Below, piece by piece: positions 49,627 to 59,400 of a stretch of 64,000 nucleotides of DNA. Each line of letters opens with the position of its first letter. Within the stretch, counting starts at the first letter, position 1. The stretch is taken from the NCBI RefSeq assembly GCF_041321095.1, contig NZ_JBGGWE010000005.1:434001-498000 (forward strand), given 5' to 3'. The translations under genes and the position numbers were made by a program. Source of the DNA: Fibrella arboris (GTDB lineage Bacteria; Bacteroidota; Bacteroidia; Cytophagales; Spirosomataceae). Under the pieces are notes generated by a model, which was not told where the DNA came from, made no database searches, and worked only from the letters and a program-made list of their open reading frames with translations.

Positions 49627-52128
49627 ATGGAAAGTCTCTACATCCTGCTTCTGATCGTGCTGTTTTTGTACCTCAATCAGCAGTTTGTTCAACTAAAGAA
49701 AAGCATCGCCGATCAGCGCGACAACCTACTACAACTCCAGAAAACACTGCTGATAAACGAGCAGGGCCGACCGCCGGTAGCGACTGTTCTGACGCCTGAC
49801 GCGCCCGTTCGGCCAGTATCGCCTCAGGGTAGTCCGGTCGTTCCGCCGCCCGTCTCCGTGCCCGATCCAGTGGCTCATCCGACGATTAATCCGGCCCCTG
49901 TCGTACCGAAGGAGGTGGAACCAGTCCTGTCTATCGCAACGCCGGAGCCACTTAAGGCAGTTAAACCGAACCTGCTCGACGACTCCTTGCTTGACCCGCC
50001 TGCGTTTGCGGCGCCTACGCCTTCCTGGTTCCGGCGTTTTTTAGCCGAGAATCCAGATCTGGAAAAGTTTATTGGCGAAAACCTCATCAACAAAATCGGG
50101 ATTGCCATTCTGGTGGCCGGCATTGGGTATTTCGTTCGCTACGCCATTGCGCAGGAATGGATCGGCGAGATGGGTCGGGTACTGATTGGCGTGGCCGCGG
50201 GTGGCGGTTTGCTGGCTATAGCGCATCGAATGCGCCAACGGTTCGCGGCCTTTAGTTCGGTGCTGGTAGCGGGCGGTTTGTCGGTACTGTACTTCACCAT
50301 CGCCATTGCCTTCTCCGATTATGAGATCTTTAGTCAAACGGCGGCGTTCCTGCTCATGGTCGTGATCACGGGCTTTGCCGTAGCGCTGTCTATCGCCTAT
50401 AACCGCGTTGAACTGGCCGTTATGTCGCTGATCGGCGGCTTTGCCACTCCGTTTATGGTCAGTTCAGGTCAGGGCAACTACATCGTCCTGTTTACCTACA
50501 TCCTTATCCTCGATGTGGGGATGCTGGTACTTTCATCATTCAAAAAATGGCCATTGGTGCATGGGGTGGCTTATGGTCTCACGGTGTTGCTGTTCGGGTC
50601 GTGGCTGGCAACGGACGTATTGGACAACGTACCCAGCGCAACTTCCCCCACGCCACCCTATATCGGTGCATTCGTTTTCGGTTCACTGTTCTACAGCCTG
50701 TTTGCGGCCATGAACCTTTTTGACCGCCTCCGACACGATACCCGCTTTTCCGCGCTCGACGTCAGCCTGTTTATGAGCAACACGGCTTTCTATTACGGCG
50801 CGGGTATGGGCGTTTTAGCCGCTGTAGACGAGGGCTCGTGGCAAGGCCCATTCACGCTTGCGCTGGCTGTCATTAACTTCGGCTATGCGGCTTTGCTTCG
50901 ACGGCGTCACCCAACTGATACGACGCTCTTTTATCTGCTGATTGGCCTGGTGATCACGTTTGCCAGCCTCACGATCCCGGTGCAGCTGAACGGTAATTTC
51001 ATTACGATGTTCTGGGCGCTGGAAGCCGTTCTGCTCCTGTGGCTTAGTCAGCGATCAGGGTTGCGACTGGTGGCAACGGCATCGGTCATCGTATTAGGGC
51101 TAATGGGCATCAGCCTGCTGATGGACTGGACTGCCCTTTACAACACGGCCGCCACACCGCCGCTACCAATCATCATCAATAGAGCCTTCATCACCAGTGC
51201 TGTTTCCGTAGCGGGAATAGCGGCCTATTACCGGCTTTTGAGCCAGCAGGCAGCCCCTGTTTCGGTATACATCGGAGAGTGGTCTATTCCCTCTTACCGT
51301 CGGTTCGTTGGGTACGTTGCCGTACTGGTTGGCTATCTGGCAGGTATTGTGGAACTAGACTATCAGTTACTGATTGCCTACGGATATGACGCCAACCGGG
51401 TCATTTTACTAGGTACGTACAATCTGCTGGTTGCCGCAGCCTTTCTTTATCTTTCCTTGCGTTCGGCCGGTAATCAACGGCTGTGGGGCGCTGTTCTGTT
51501 CAGTCTGGTCATTTTGTTTATTTACCTCTTCAATACAGGCCCCGCCGTGCTCGATCTGCTCGATTCGTATTATCAGGGACTGATTTCGAGCCGGTCAGCT
51601 TTCTTGTTCCACTATGTCAATTTGCTGGCAGTCGGTATCGTGCTGGCCTTGCTGTTCAGGGCCAAAGAACGCCTAGCTCCTGCTGTGCCATTGCTGGAAA
51701 AGCTATGGCCCTGGTTCCTGGTCAGTACGGTTGTGTCGGTAAGCAGCATGGCCCTGTTTGCCAATGCCATCGCCTTCACCTTTTCAAGCGCTGAGATTGC
51801 CCGGTCAACTGCCCGGCAATTAGCCGTTCAGCTACGGTTCGACGCCCTGATTGAGCAAACCAATAAAGTTGGATTGCCCATTGTGTGGGGCATCTGCGCC
51901 TTTGCGTTTATGTACGCAGGTCTTGTCCGGCGTAACCGCACGTATCGGGTTCTGTCACTCAGTTTGTTTGCGATCACCTTACTAAAACTGTTCATTTACG
52001 ACATTCAGGGCATTTCAGAAGGCGGTCGAATTCTGGCATTTATCTCGCTGGGGGCGTTATTACTCGTTATTTCGTTTATGTACCAGCGAATCAAACGATT
52101 ACTCGCCGCCGACGAAGCAGCCGTATAA
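49627..52128 (+). CDS. DUF2339 polytopic membrane protein
   Basis: An 833-residue protein. A single N-terminal helix (about 4-22), a short coiled coil and a Pro/Val-rich linker (about 55-130) lead to NPDLEKFIGENLINKIGIAILVAG, the family signature, then about 20 membrane helices to the end. DUF2339 proteins are of unknown function and often lie beside a DUF3999 gene, as here. A transport or envelope-polymer role has been suggested only by topology. A palindrome starts immediately at its stop. Confidence 0.9.
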   Translation: MESLYILLLIVLFLYLNQQFVQLKKSIADQRDNLLQLQKTLLINEQGRPPVATVLTPDAPVRPVSPQGSPVVPPPVSVPDPVAHPTINPAPVVPKEVEPVLSIATPEPLKAVKPNLLDDSLLDPPAFAAPTPSWFRRFLAENPDLEKFIGENLINKIGIAILVAGIGYFVRYAIAQEWIGEMGRVLIGVAAGGGLLAIAHRMRQRFAAFSSVLVAGGLSVLYFTIAIAFSDYEIFSQTAAFLLMVVITGFAVALSIAYNRVELAVMSLIGGFATPFMVSSGQGNYIVLFTYILILDVGMLVLSSFKKWPLVHGVAYGLTVLLFGSWLATDVLDNVPSATSPTPPYIGAFVFGSLFYSLFAAMNLFDRLRHDTRFSALDVSLFMSNTAFYYGAGMGVLAAVDEGSWQGPFTLALAVINFGYAALLRRRHPTDTTLFYLLIGLVITFASLTIPVQLNGNFITMFWALEAVLLLWLSQRSGLRLVATASVIVLGLMGISLLMDWTALYNTAATPPLPIIINRAFITSAVSVAGIAAYYRLLSQQAAPVSVYIGEWSIPSYRRFVGYVAVLVGYLAGIVELDYQLLIAYGYDANRVILLGTYNLLVAAAFLYLSLRSAGNQRLWGAVLFSLVILFIYLFNTGPAVLDLLDSYYQGLISSRSAFLFHYVNLLAVGIVLALLFRAKERLAPAVPLLEKLWPWFLVSTVVSVSSMALFANAIAFTFSSAEIARSTARQLAVQLRFDALIEQTNKVGLPIVWGICAFAFMYAGLVRRNRTYRVLSLSLFAITLLKLFIYDIQGISEGGRILAFISLGALLLVISFMYQRIKRLLAADEAAV

Positions 52129-52168
52129 CCTGTAGCGCCGAAACGGTCCGCCGCTGCGGCGCTACAGG
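52129..52168. repeat. short inverted repeat, perfect 12 bp, at a stop codon
   Basis: Arms 52129-52140 and 52157-52168 (CCTGTAGCGCCG and complement) pair perfectly around a 16-base loop, beginning on the base after the DUF2339 stop. The 30 bases 52131-52160 match 56326-56355 at 29 positions, so it shares a module with the larger palindrome there. Confidence 0.9.
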
Positions 52169-52181
52169 GCTTCTCCTCACC

Positions 52182-53462
52182 ATGCACGTGTATACTCACT
52201 TTCTCAAGCTCTTATTTCTGTGCCTCCTCCCTGCCTGCACGGCTGCACAACAATCATTTCTCTACAGAGCGACCGTTCAACCAGTTGCGAAGTCAGGCTA
52301 TCATCGCATCGAGCTGCCGCCCGATTTAATCGGTCGGCTTCACGAAGGACTGGGTGATATTCGGTTGTATGACGGTCAAAAACGCGAAATACCCTATGTG
52401 TTGACTCGTCAGACTGGCGTTGAAGCCACGACTTTTGTCGCCTACGACATCGTTCAGAAAACCAACGTACCCAACGTCAGTACAACCGTTGTGGTAAAGC
52501 GACCATCCAGCCAACCGATTACCTCGCTTGGCATCGAGAGTCAAAATACGGAGGTAGAAAAGAAAGCGACCCTGAGCGGTAGCAGCGATGGAAAAGGCTG
52601 GTACGCGCTCGACGACGGCATACGGCTCGGTCACAGCAACAATTCGACGACAACGGCTACGCTGCAAACGATCACGTTTCCCCTCAGCGATTACACCTAT
52701 TTCCGGCTGGTCGTTAACGATTCGACGTCGGCTCCGCTCAACATTCGGCGCATTGGTAACTACGGTCAAACAAACGCGTCGGCCCAGTATACGCCAATTG
52801 CGGGTATTCAATTGGCCCAGTGCGATAGCAGCGATCATTTTACGTATTTGACGCTCAATCGCCCCTCTCCTGCCCGCATCGACCGCCTCACAATTCATGT
52901 CAGCAGCCCGGCGCAGTTTCGGCGACAAGCTGCGTTGGGCTATACTTTCGCCGAAACGGTCACGCGCAAACGCCGTCAGCGCCCACTACTCAGGCAATCG
53001 TTTGGCCCGCTGTTCGATTTTACACTCAGTTCAACCGGCGACACGACGATGACATTACCGGGTTTGCTGACGGATAAACTTTGCCTCAGGATCGCCAATA
53101 ATGACGACGCGCCACTTGAGATCAGCCGAATCGATGCGGCACAGCTAACAACGTACCTGACCGCCAATTTAGCGGCCGACTCGACGTACCAGCTTCAGTT
53201 TGGCAGCATGACTGCGGCAGTACCGGTTTACGATCTGGCCTTTTTCAAAAATCAGTTGTCAGGTACGTTGCCCATTGCTTCTGTGAGCAAGTTGACAGAC
53301 TGGGCTGGCAGGAGCTTATCCGCATCAACTGATGATCAGGCTAACCAGACTGATTATCAACGAGTGGCCGTTTGGGCAGCGATACTCATTGTACTGCTTG
53401 TGCTCGGTATCATGTCATACCGCATGCTGAATGAAACGGCCCGTAAGCAGCGGGATGCGTAG
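52182..53462 (+). CDS. DUF3999 family protein
   Basis: A 426-residue protein with a signal peptide (cleavage near AAQQ, residue 23), a long beta-rich extracytoplasmic part (about 25-390) and one C-terminal membrane helix (AAILIVLLVLGIMSY) with a short basic tail. FLYRATVQPVAKSGYHRIEL and LTKLG-like strands fit DUF3999, the standard partner of DUF2339. The pair very likely forms one envelope complex. No catalytic motif is visible. Confidence 0.82.
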   Translation: MHVYTHFLKLLFLCLLPACTAAQQSFLYRATVQPVAKSGYHRIELPPDLIGRLHEGLGDIRLYDGQKREIPYVLTRQTGVEATTFVAYDIVQKTNVPNVSTTVVVKRPSSQPITSLGIESQNTEVEKKATLSGSSDGKGWYALDDGIRLGHSNNSTTTATLQTITFPLSDYTYFRLVVNDSTSAPLNIRRIGNYGQTNASAQYTPIAGIQLAQCDSSDHFTYLTLNRPSPARIDRLTIHVSSPAQFRRQAALGYTFAETVTRKRRQRPLLRQSFGPLFDFTLSSTGDTTMTLPGLLTDKLCLRIANNDDAPLEISRIDAAQLTTYLTANLAADSTYQLQFGSMTAAVPVYDLAFFKNQLSGTLPIASVSKLTDWAGRSLSASTDDQANQTDYQRVAVWAAILIVLLVLGIMSYRMLNETARKQRDA

Positions 53463-53468
53463 GAGTTC

Positions 53469-53499
53469 GCTTCGCGCTGAGGGGCACATAGCGCGAAGC
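53469..53499. repeat. short inverted repeat between convergent genes
   Basis: Arms 53469-53478 and 53490-53499 (GCTTCGCGCT and complement) pair perfectly around an 11-base loop. It lies between the DUF3999 stop and the convergent hydrolase stop. The word GCTTCGCG recurs at 54406-54462. Confidence 0.8.
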
Positions 53500-53514
53500 A
53501 ACACTCAACGCCAA

Positions 53515-54321
53515 TCACGCATTCGCCAGGAGCCACTCCCGCACACGCGGGTTGAAGTCGTCGATGCATTCCCAGTGAAACGCGTGGCCAGCTTCGTCGT
53601 ACAGGTGAAGCTCGCTAGTTGGAATGGCCCCAGCTACCTCTTCAGCCATCCAGACGGGTGTGAACATGTCGCTTCGACCGCCGATGACCAGACAGGGTTG
53701 GCTCATCTTGCCCAGATCGGCCAGGGTATTGTGCGCGATACAGGCTTCGGCCTGGCCTTCCAGCCCATGCAACGGTTGTGGATTCGCATCCATGGCTGCC
53801 GCCTGCCGACCCGCCAGTAAGTCGGCATGGATGGCATCGTCATCCCAACTTCTTTTCGAATAAATCAGCAACTGGATATAGTTCGCAAACTCCTCGGGGC
53901 GAAGGCGAGCCTTGATGGTGGCCATATGCCGGAAAATGGCTTCGGCGGTTCGGTCACAGCGCGCCCATGGGCACATGAGCACCAGTGATTTTACTTTATC
54001 GGGATGGCGCAAGGCCAATTGCTGCGCAATGGTGCTGCCCATCGAGACGCCAACGACCCGTACGTTTGTCAGGCCAAGCGCATCGATCAGACCGGCGTAG
54101 TCGTCGGCCATTTGTTCGGTACTGTAGGGGCCAACGGGTTTATCAGATTGCCCCACGCCCCGGTTATCCCCCAGGATGCAGCGGAAATGGTGTTGCCAAT
54201 CAGCAGCGTGTTTTTCCCATACCGATCCGGGGGCCGTTATGCCCATAATGAGCAGCAACGGCTCGCCTGCCCCGCGCTCTTCGTAATATAGATTAATCCC
54301 GTTGGTGCAAACGAAAGGCAT
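53515..54321 (-). CDS. alpha/beta hydrolase
   Basis: A 268-residue alpha/beta hydrolase. Ser93 in VVGVSMGSTIA is the nucleophile, the Asp is in IGGRSDMFTP and the His in DEAGHAFHWE. GDNRGVGQSDKP is the typical strand-4 loop. Similar to 3-oxoadipate enol-lactonase or esterase types, but the substrate is unassigned. Its ATG and about 20 bases of leader are duplicated 64 bases upstream (see the direct repeat at 54317-54403). Confidence 0.87.
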   Translation of the reverse strand: MPFVCTNGINLYYEERGAGEPLLLIMGITAPGSVWEKHAADWQHHFRCILGDNRGVGQSDKPVGPYSTEQMADDYAGLIDALGLTNVRVVGVSMGSTIAQQLALRHPDKVKSLVLMCPWARCDRTAEAIFRHMATIKARLRPEEFANYIQLLIYSKRSWDDDAIHADLLAGRQAAAMDANPQPLHGLEGQAEACIAHNTLADLGKMSQPCLVIGGRSDMFTPVWMAEEVAGAIPTSELHLYDEAGHAFHWECIDDFNPRVREWLLANA

Positions 54322-54403
54322 AGGTGGATTTGGTTGTTTTTTGCTTCGTTGTCACTCGCTACAAGCGAGCGACAACGGAGGGCATAGGTGGATTTGGTTG
54401 TTT
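54317..54403. repeat. 23-base direct repeat flanking a hairpin
   Basis: The 23 bases starting GGCATAGGTGGATTTGGTTG occur identically at 54317-54339 and 54381-54403. The first copy holds the start codon of the 53515 hydrolase gene. Between them lie 41 bases with a hairpin, as if an element had inserted and duplicated its target. Confidence 0.9.
54347..54377. repeat. hairpin, 13 of 14 bp paired
   Basis: Arms 54347-54360 and 54364-54377 pair at 13 of 14 positions around a 3-base loop. The 30 bases 54351-54380 match 62030-62059 at 26 positions. Confidence 0.85.
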
Positions 54404-54405
54404 GT

Positions 54406-54462
54406 TGTGTTTTCTGCTTCGCTTGCGGGCCCTTCGACTAGGCCGGTTCGCGAAGCAACACA
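54406..54462. repeat. imperfect inverted repeat
   Basis: Left part 54406-54432 and right part 54441-54462 pair in three blocks (TGTGTT, GCTTCGC, GGCC) separated by bulges. It ends 12 bases before the stop of the isomerase gene at 54475. Confidence 0.6.
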
Positions 54463-54474
54463 CGGGTACTAACT

Positions 54475-55296
54475 CTATCTCACCGAAGGAAGCAGCGTTT
54501 CGTACACCCAGCGGCCATCGTGGAGCGTCACGCCGTCGGGGTCGTTCATGGCTTCGGGGCCTTCATCTTCGCAGATGATCCAGCCGCTGTATTGCTGCTC
54601 GATAAGCCAGCGCGTGATACCAACGAAATCGACTTTTCCGTTGCCAAGCAGGGCGAATTCAGGCTCGCCATTCCAGTCTTTGAAATGCACCAGGTTGATC
54701 AGCGAAGCATACTCTTTCATCTTCGTCAGCGGGTCCATGTCCCCATTGATGAGGTGACCCACATCGGGTGTCCAGCCCGTCACCGATTGGTCGAGCGACT
54801 CCAGGATGACCCGATAATCTTCTTCGGTCCGCGTAATCGATGTATGCGGCGAATTCGGATGAAAGCTACAGGGTACACCCCGGTCAACCGCCCGCCGCGA
54901 TACCTGATTCACGATATTGACCAGATTCCGGCGGCGCTGTTCAATGTCGTGCCGACCGGTTGGTTTCTGGACGGTGCAGAGAATAGCCCCCGGAAAGTAG
55001 GTCAGCAGGTCAATGGCCCGGTCGGCTTCGCGGCGTTCCTGTTCGGTCTCGTCGGCTTCGTTCCAGTCGAGCGCAAGGGCAATAGCGGCCAGTTCAACGC
55101 CTTTTTCCGCCAGTTTTCTGCCCAGACTATCAGCATCGGGCAGGTCGCCCATCCAGTTAAAGATCGGTTCGATCCCGGCGAAACCAGCCTGGGCCGTAAT
55201 GTCGATCATGTGTCCCTGCCGGTTGGCGTGGGTCTGACCGTTATTGTTCATGAACCAGGTATAGGCCTCGGCGCCAAATCGGAAGGGTATGTTCAT
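54475..55296 (-). CDS. sugar phosphate isomerase/epimerase family protein
   Basis: A 273-residue TIM-barrel protein from ATG 55296 (MNIPFRFGAEAYTWF); the frame runs on to 55344 into the palindrome region and is unlikely. AGFAGIEPIFNWMG, PCSFHPNSPHTSI, WTPDVGHLINGD and LVHFKDWNGE carry the His, Asp, Glu and Lys residues of the xylose isomerase-like (AP endonuclease 2) fold, with a divalent metal. ICEDEG near the C-terminus supplies the last Glu. It isomerises or epimerises a sugar or keto-inositol; the exact substrate is unknown. Confidence 0.88.
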   Translation of the reverse strand: MNIPFRFGAEAYTWFMNNNGQTHANRQGHMIDITAQAGFAGIEPIFNWMGDLPDADSLGRKLAEKGVELAAIALALDWNEADETEQERREADRAIDLLTYFPGAILCTVQKPTGRHDIEQRRRNLVNIVNQVSRRAVDRGVPCSFHPNSPHTSITRTEEDYRVILESLDQSVTGWTPDVGHLINGDMDPLTKMKEYASLINLVHFKDWNGEPEFALLGNGKVDFVGITRWLIEQQYSGWIICEDEGPEAMNDPDGVTLHDGRWVYETLLPSVR

Positions 55297-55320
55297 AGTT
55301 GTAGTTACTAAACACTTACT

Positions 55321-55449
55321 AAACACAGAGCGGTCCGTCGCCACGGAACAGAGGTTACACAGAGCAAACAGAGTTTAATACACAGAGTAGAGTTAACTCT
55401 GTTTGCTCTGTGTAACCTCTGTTCCGTAGCGACGGACCGCTCTGTGTTT
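55321..55449. repeat. very long intergenic inverted repeat, 54 of 55 bp paired
   Basis: Arms 55321-55375 and 55395-55449 differ at one position only, with a 19-base loop between. It fills almost the whole gap between two codirectional isomerase genes and covers the stop of the upstream one (complement of TAA at 55448-55450). Words such as ACACAGAG recur within each arm. The segment CGGTCCGTCGC resembles CGGTCCGCCGC of the palindromes at 52129 and 56327. Confidence 0.97.
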
Positions 55450-56314
55450 AACTAGCATACTTCGCCTGCATGGTTTTGATGAATGTCAGGCCGTTTTCGG
55501 CAATGTCCCAGGGGTCGTTATACTCGCGCCAGACATTGATCGAATTGGCGAAGTCGATATCGTTGCGGGTGAACGCTTCGATGGTCATCCATCGGTTGAA
55601 GCCCACTTCGGCCAGCGTCTTAAACGTATCGTTCCAGGGGATATGTCCATCGCCGGGAGTACCCCGGTCGTTTTCGCTGATGTGTACGTGGGCCAGCACT
55701 GGCGCAACGGTTCTGATAGCGTTAGGAAACCGTTTTTCTTCGATGTTGGCGTGGTGGGTATCGAACATAGCCCGCACATTTGGATGGTCGGCTTTTTCGA
55801 TCAGGTACGTTAGCTGCCCCATCGTGTTGCAGAGGTAACACTCGAACCGGTTCAGCGCCTCCACCGCCAGAACGATACCAGCCTGTTCGGCATAATCGCC
55901 TACGGTATGAAGTACCTCGGCGCTGTACGCGTATTCGTCGGGTTGTGGCTCACGTCGGCTGAACGTGGCAAAGGCCGAGTGAATAGGGCCGCAGATGACC
56001 GTCGCGTTCATAGCTTGCGCCCGATCAATGGCACCCTTTAAGAAATCAACCGCCTGAGCCCGAATGGCGGGCGAATCACTGGCCGGGTTCGTGTCGGGAC
56101 CAGCTACCGTAACACAGGTGCTTTGCAGACCAAGCTGATTCAGATGCTCACCGAACCGGCGGTATGCAGCCACATCGCCATTATCAATGAAACATTCGAT
56201 ACCGTCGTAGCCAATGGTTTTCAACCGCTCAGTAATCGGGTTTAGCTGCTCCGACATCACGGCGGTCCAGGCCAGTACGTTGAAGCCAATCGGGCATGTT
56301 GTTAATGAAGGCAT
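55448..56314 (-). CDS. sugar phosphate isomerase/epimerase (hydroxypyruvate isomerase-like)
   Basis: A 288-residue TIM-barrel protein. GYDGIECFIDNGDVAAYRRFG, VLAVEALNRFECYLCNT (metal Glu), VRAMFDTHHANIEEK (Asp/His) and HVHISENDRGTPGDGHIPW (His/Glu) are the conserved metal-binding blocks of the D-tagatose/D-psicose 3-epimerase and hydroxypyruvate isomerase group. WMTIEAFTR holds the final Glu. It converts a ketose or related intermediate in the catabolic region downstream. The N-terminus fits the family start. Confidence 0.9.
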   Translation of the reverse strand: MPSLTTCPIGFNVLAWTAVMSEQLNPITERLKTIGYDGIECFIDNGDVAAYRRFGEHLNQLGLQSTCVTVAGPDTNPASDSPAIRAQAVDFLKGAIDRAQAMNATVICGPIHSAFATFSRREPQPDEYAYSAEVLHTVGDYAEQAGIVLAVEALNRFECYLCNTMGQLTYLIEKADHPNVRAMFDTHHANIEEKRFPNAIRTVAPVLAHVHISENDRGTPGDGHIPWNDTFKTLAEVGFNRWMTIEAFTRNDIDFANSINVWREYNDPWDIAENGLTFIKTMQAKYAS

Positions 56315-56326
56315 AAGAGTTAAAAT

Positions 56327-56432
56327 GTAGCACCGAAACGGTCCGCCGCTGCGGCTGGAGCTTCGGTAGTCAGTTCTAAGTGAATCACACGACCGAAGCT
56401 GGAGCCGCGGCGGCGGACCGTTTCGGTGCTAC
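56327..56432. repeat. mosaic intergenic inverted repeat, 38 of 41 bp paired
   Basis: Arms 56327-56367 and 56392-56432 match at 38 of 41 positions around a 24-base loop. The outer part is the CGAAACGGTCCGCCGC module of 52129-52168, the inner part the ACCGAAGCTGGAGC module of 25206-25279. It lies between two minus-strand genes, ending 9 bases before the stop of the large cytochrome gene. Confidence 0.95.
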
Positions 56433-56440
56433 AGAGCTCA

Positions 56441-59400
56441 TCACTTTTCCATTGGATGAGCCTTGAGCAATTGATCGGGTGAATAAAAATCAACCTTGCT
56501 GGCCGTGGCGGCCCGTACTTTCTTCACCTGATCGGGGGTGATGGCCGAGGCATTATTCCCAAACGAATTTCGCACATAGGTTAACACGGCGGCGATTTCG
56601 TTGTCTTTCAGTAACCCACCAAACGGTGTCATAGGCACCTGACCCGGATACGTTTTGCCTACTACTTCGATAGGGCCCATCAGTCCGTTCAGAGCAATTT
56701 TGATCAGTCGCTCCTGATTGCCCGACACCCAGTTGGTGCCCGTCAGCGGCGGGAAACCCGACGCGGCCAGCCCTTTGCCGTCGGGCTGGTGGCAGGTGGT
56801 GCAGTAGCCTTCTTTGGCATAGATCGTTTTGCCCAGATTGAAGAGCGCCAGCTCCTCGCCTTTCAGCGTCGACTTCACAGCCACTTCCTTCTCTTTCTTC
56901 ACATTTTCGCCTTTCAGGTGTGCCACGGCGGCATCGTAGGCGTGAACCATCCAGTCATCGAGGGGCTTTTTGGCGGCTTCGGCCAGAATAGGCAGGCCCT
57001 TTTCTTTACCGATCCAGGAGGCGGCCACGATGGCGTCGAGACGTACCCGGCTGTTTTCGTCGCGGGCGGCCTGCATCAGCAACGCGGCCTGGTCGGGCAC
57101 CTGATGGCCGGTGTAACGAACCACCTGAACAGCCGCCGCGCGGGCATGGTAATCGGTCGCTTTCAGAACCTGCCGGAGCAACTTCTGATCGACCTTGTTC
57201 ATGCCCCAGCTTACCCACAGGCCCTCCAGCAGGTGATGTTCGTAGCGCGGATCTTTTTTGTCCAAACCAGCCACCCAGGTAGTCAGCTTGGCCAGCACCT
57301 GCGACGCATCACGGCCGCGGAGTTCACGGCGGGTGCGGTAACGGGTGCGGTATTCGGGCAGTTTCAGGTTATCCAGCAGTTGCTCAATGCTGGCTCCATC
57401 AATTTTGGCGGGCGTCACCAGCGGGCGCGACGGGTACGTTATCCGGTAGATACGGCCATGCGAATGGTCGCGCAGGGGGTCGCGGGCGTTGTGCTGCATA
57501 TGACCAATCAGGATATTGTGCCAGTCGATGAGATAGAGCGAACCATCGGGCGCAAACTCCATATCGACGGGCCGGAAGTTGCGATCTTCGCTCACGACCA
57601 GGTCCTGCCGATGCTTGCTCTTATAGCCGGTGCCATCGTCATTAAGCGTATGCTCTTTCATCCCCAGAAAACCAATGGTGTTGTTGATCAGGAAATCGCC
57701 CTGAAGCTCATCTGGAAAATGGCGGCTCGACACGAATTCCAGCCCTGACGTGGGGCGCACCATGTGGTCTTTTTCAATCAGCTGTACCGACTTGTGCGTG
57801 GCTTCTCCGTAGCGGGGCAACACCGTTCCGGGCATCATCCAGCGAACGTCGGGGCTCGACGTTTCGGCAAAAAATGGCTGGCCCCAATCGTCAAACGCAA
57901 CGCCCCAGGGGTTCGGAATCGACAATTGAGCCGTGCGTTCCAGCTTGTGCAGTTGAGGCGCGTAGCGATAGAAACCGCCGTTGGTGGCCCGAACGGGACC
58001 GTATGACGTTTCGACGTTGGTATGCAGGAAAACACCTTCGCCCGAGTAGATCGCCCCCGACGGGTCGACGGTGAAGGCATGGCTGTTGTGGTGCGTGTCG
58101 TGATCATCGAACCCACTCAGCAGAATCTCGCTTTTATCAGCCTTATCGTCGCCGTTGGTATCCATGAATATTTTCAGGTTGGTGCCCTGCGAGACGTACA
58201 CGCCTTCTTTCGCGATCTCGAAACCGAGCGGCAGGTGCAGGCCATCGGCAAAAACGGTTTCCTTGTCGGCTTTCCCGTCGCCGTTGGTATCTTCAAAAAT
58301 CAGGATCTTGTCGTTCGGCTTGGCGTCGCCGGGTTTGTAGTGCGGGTAACTGGGCATTACCGCCACCCATAGCCGACCTTTGCCATCGAACGACATCTGC
58401 ATTGGCTTGGCCAGATCAGGAAACTCTTCTTCCGACGCAAACAGCTCGATCTTGTAGCCCGCAGGCACTTTGAGTTTACTCAGCGCTTCCTGCCCATACA
58501 GGTACGTCAGACTTCCATTTTTCTCCGGGTTGAAATTGGTTTTCACCGCTGGCAGCACCTTCGTTCGCTGGTCGGCGGCGGCAATATCCATCTTCTCCCC
58601 TTTCAATGCCGCCAGCCAGACGGCCGTATCGCGAATGGCGGTCATCTGCCGGATCTTCTCGATTTCAGCGGGGTAATTGTCTGGTCCGAACGGGTTATAC
58701 CGACGACCGTAAACATGCACGCCGTTCGGAATTTTGTAATCGTTGTGCCACATCCAGTTCTTCTCCAGTACGGCGTCGCGCACTAGTTTCCGGTTGGTTT
58801 CGGCTTTCGCTTTCGTTTTGCCGAAAAGCTGATCGGCCAACAGAACGCCCAGTTTTTTGTAGCCTTCGTCGTTGAGTTGCGACCCGTCGATCGTTAAAGG
58901 GTCTTTACTGGCAGCGTACCAGGCTTTCGAGGGGGCAAACGCATCAACGAACAAAACAGTGTTCTGATCAGCCACTTCCCGCATCGCGTTGGTGTACATC
59001 GTCAGGTTCTCGTTTTCGACTTTACCATTGGGCAAATCATACGTACCCGACAGGTCTTCAAACGCAATCGGCGAAACGAGGGCCAGTTGCGGCGCTGTGG
59101 TACCGTTGTACTTCTGTTTCAGCGTCCACTTGACAAACGCATCCAGTTCGGCTTTGTAGTTGGCCAGTCCTGCCTTTCCCTGAAAGGATTCATTGTAGCC
59201 AAAGAACGCCACAATGATATCGGCTTTCAGACGGGTGAGCCACTGGTCGGGGTACTCCATATGCCCTTCGCTTTCCGATTTATTAGCCAGTTCTGTCTGG
59301 AATTTTTCGGCGCCGGGAAACGCCCAGGGCGTGTTTCGGCTCGAATGCGGCCGGAATCCGGGTGTATCCCCCCCGTCGCACATGTTACGGATGTACAGTT

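Noticed and set aside
54317..54403. Insertion sequence
   Set aside because: The insert between direct repeats is only 41 bases and has no transposase; at most a small non-autonomous element.
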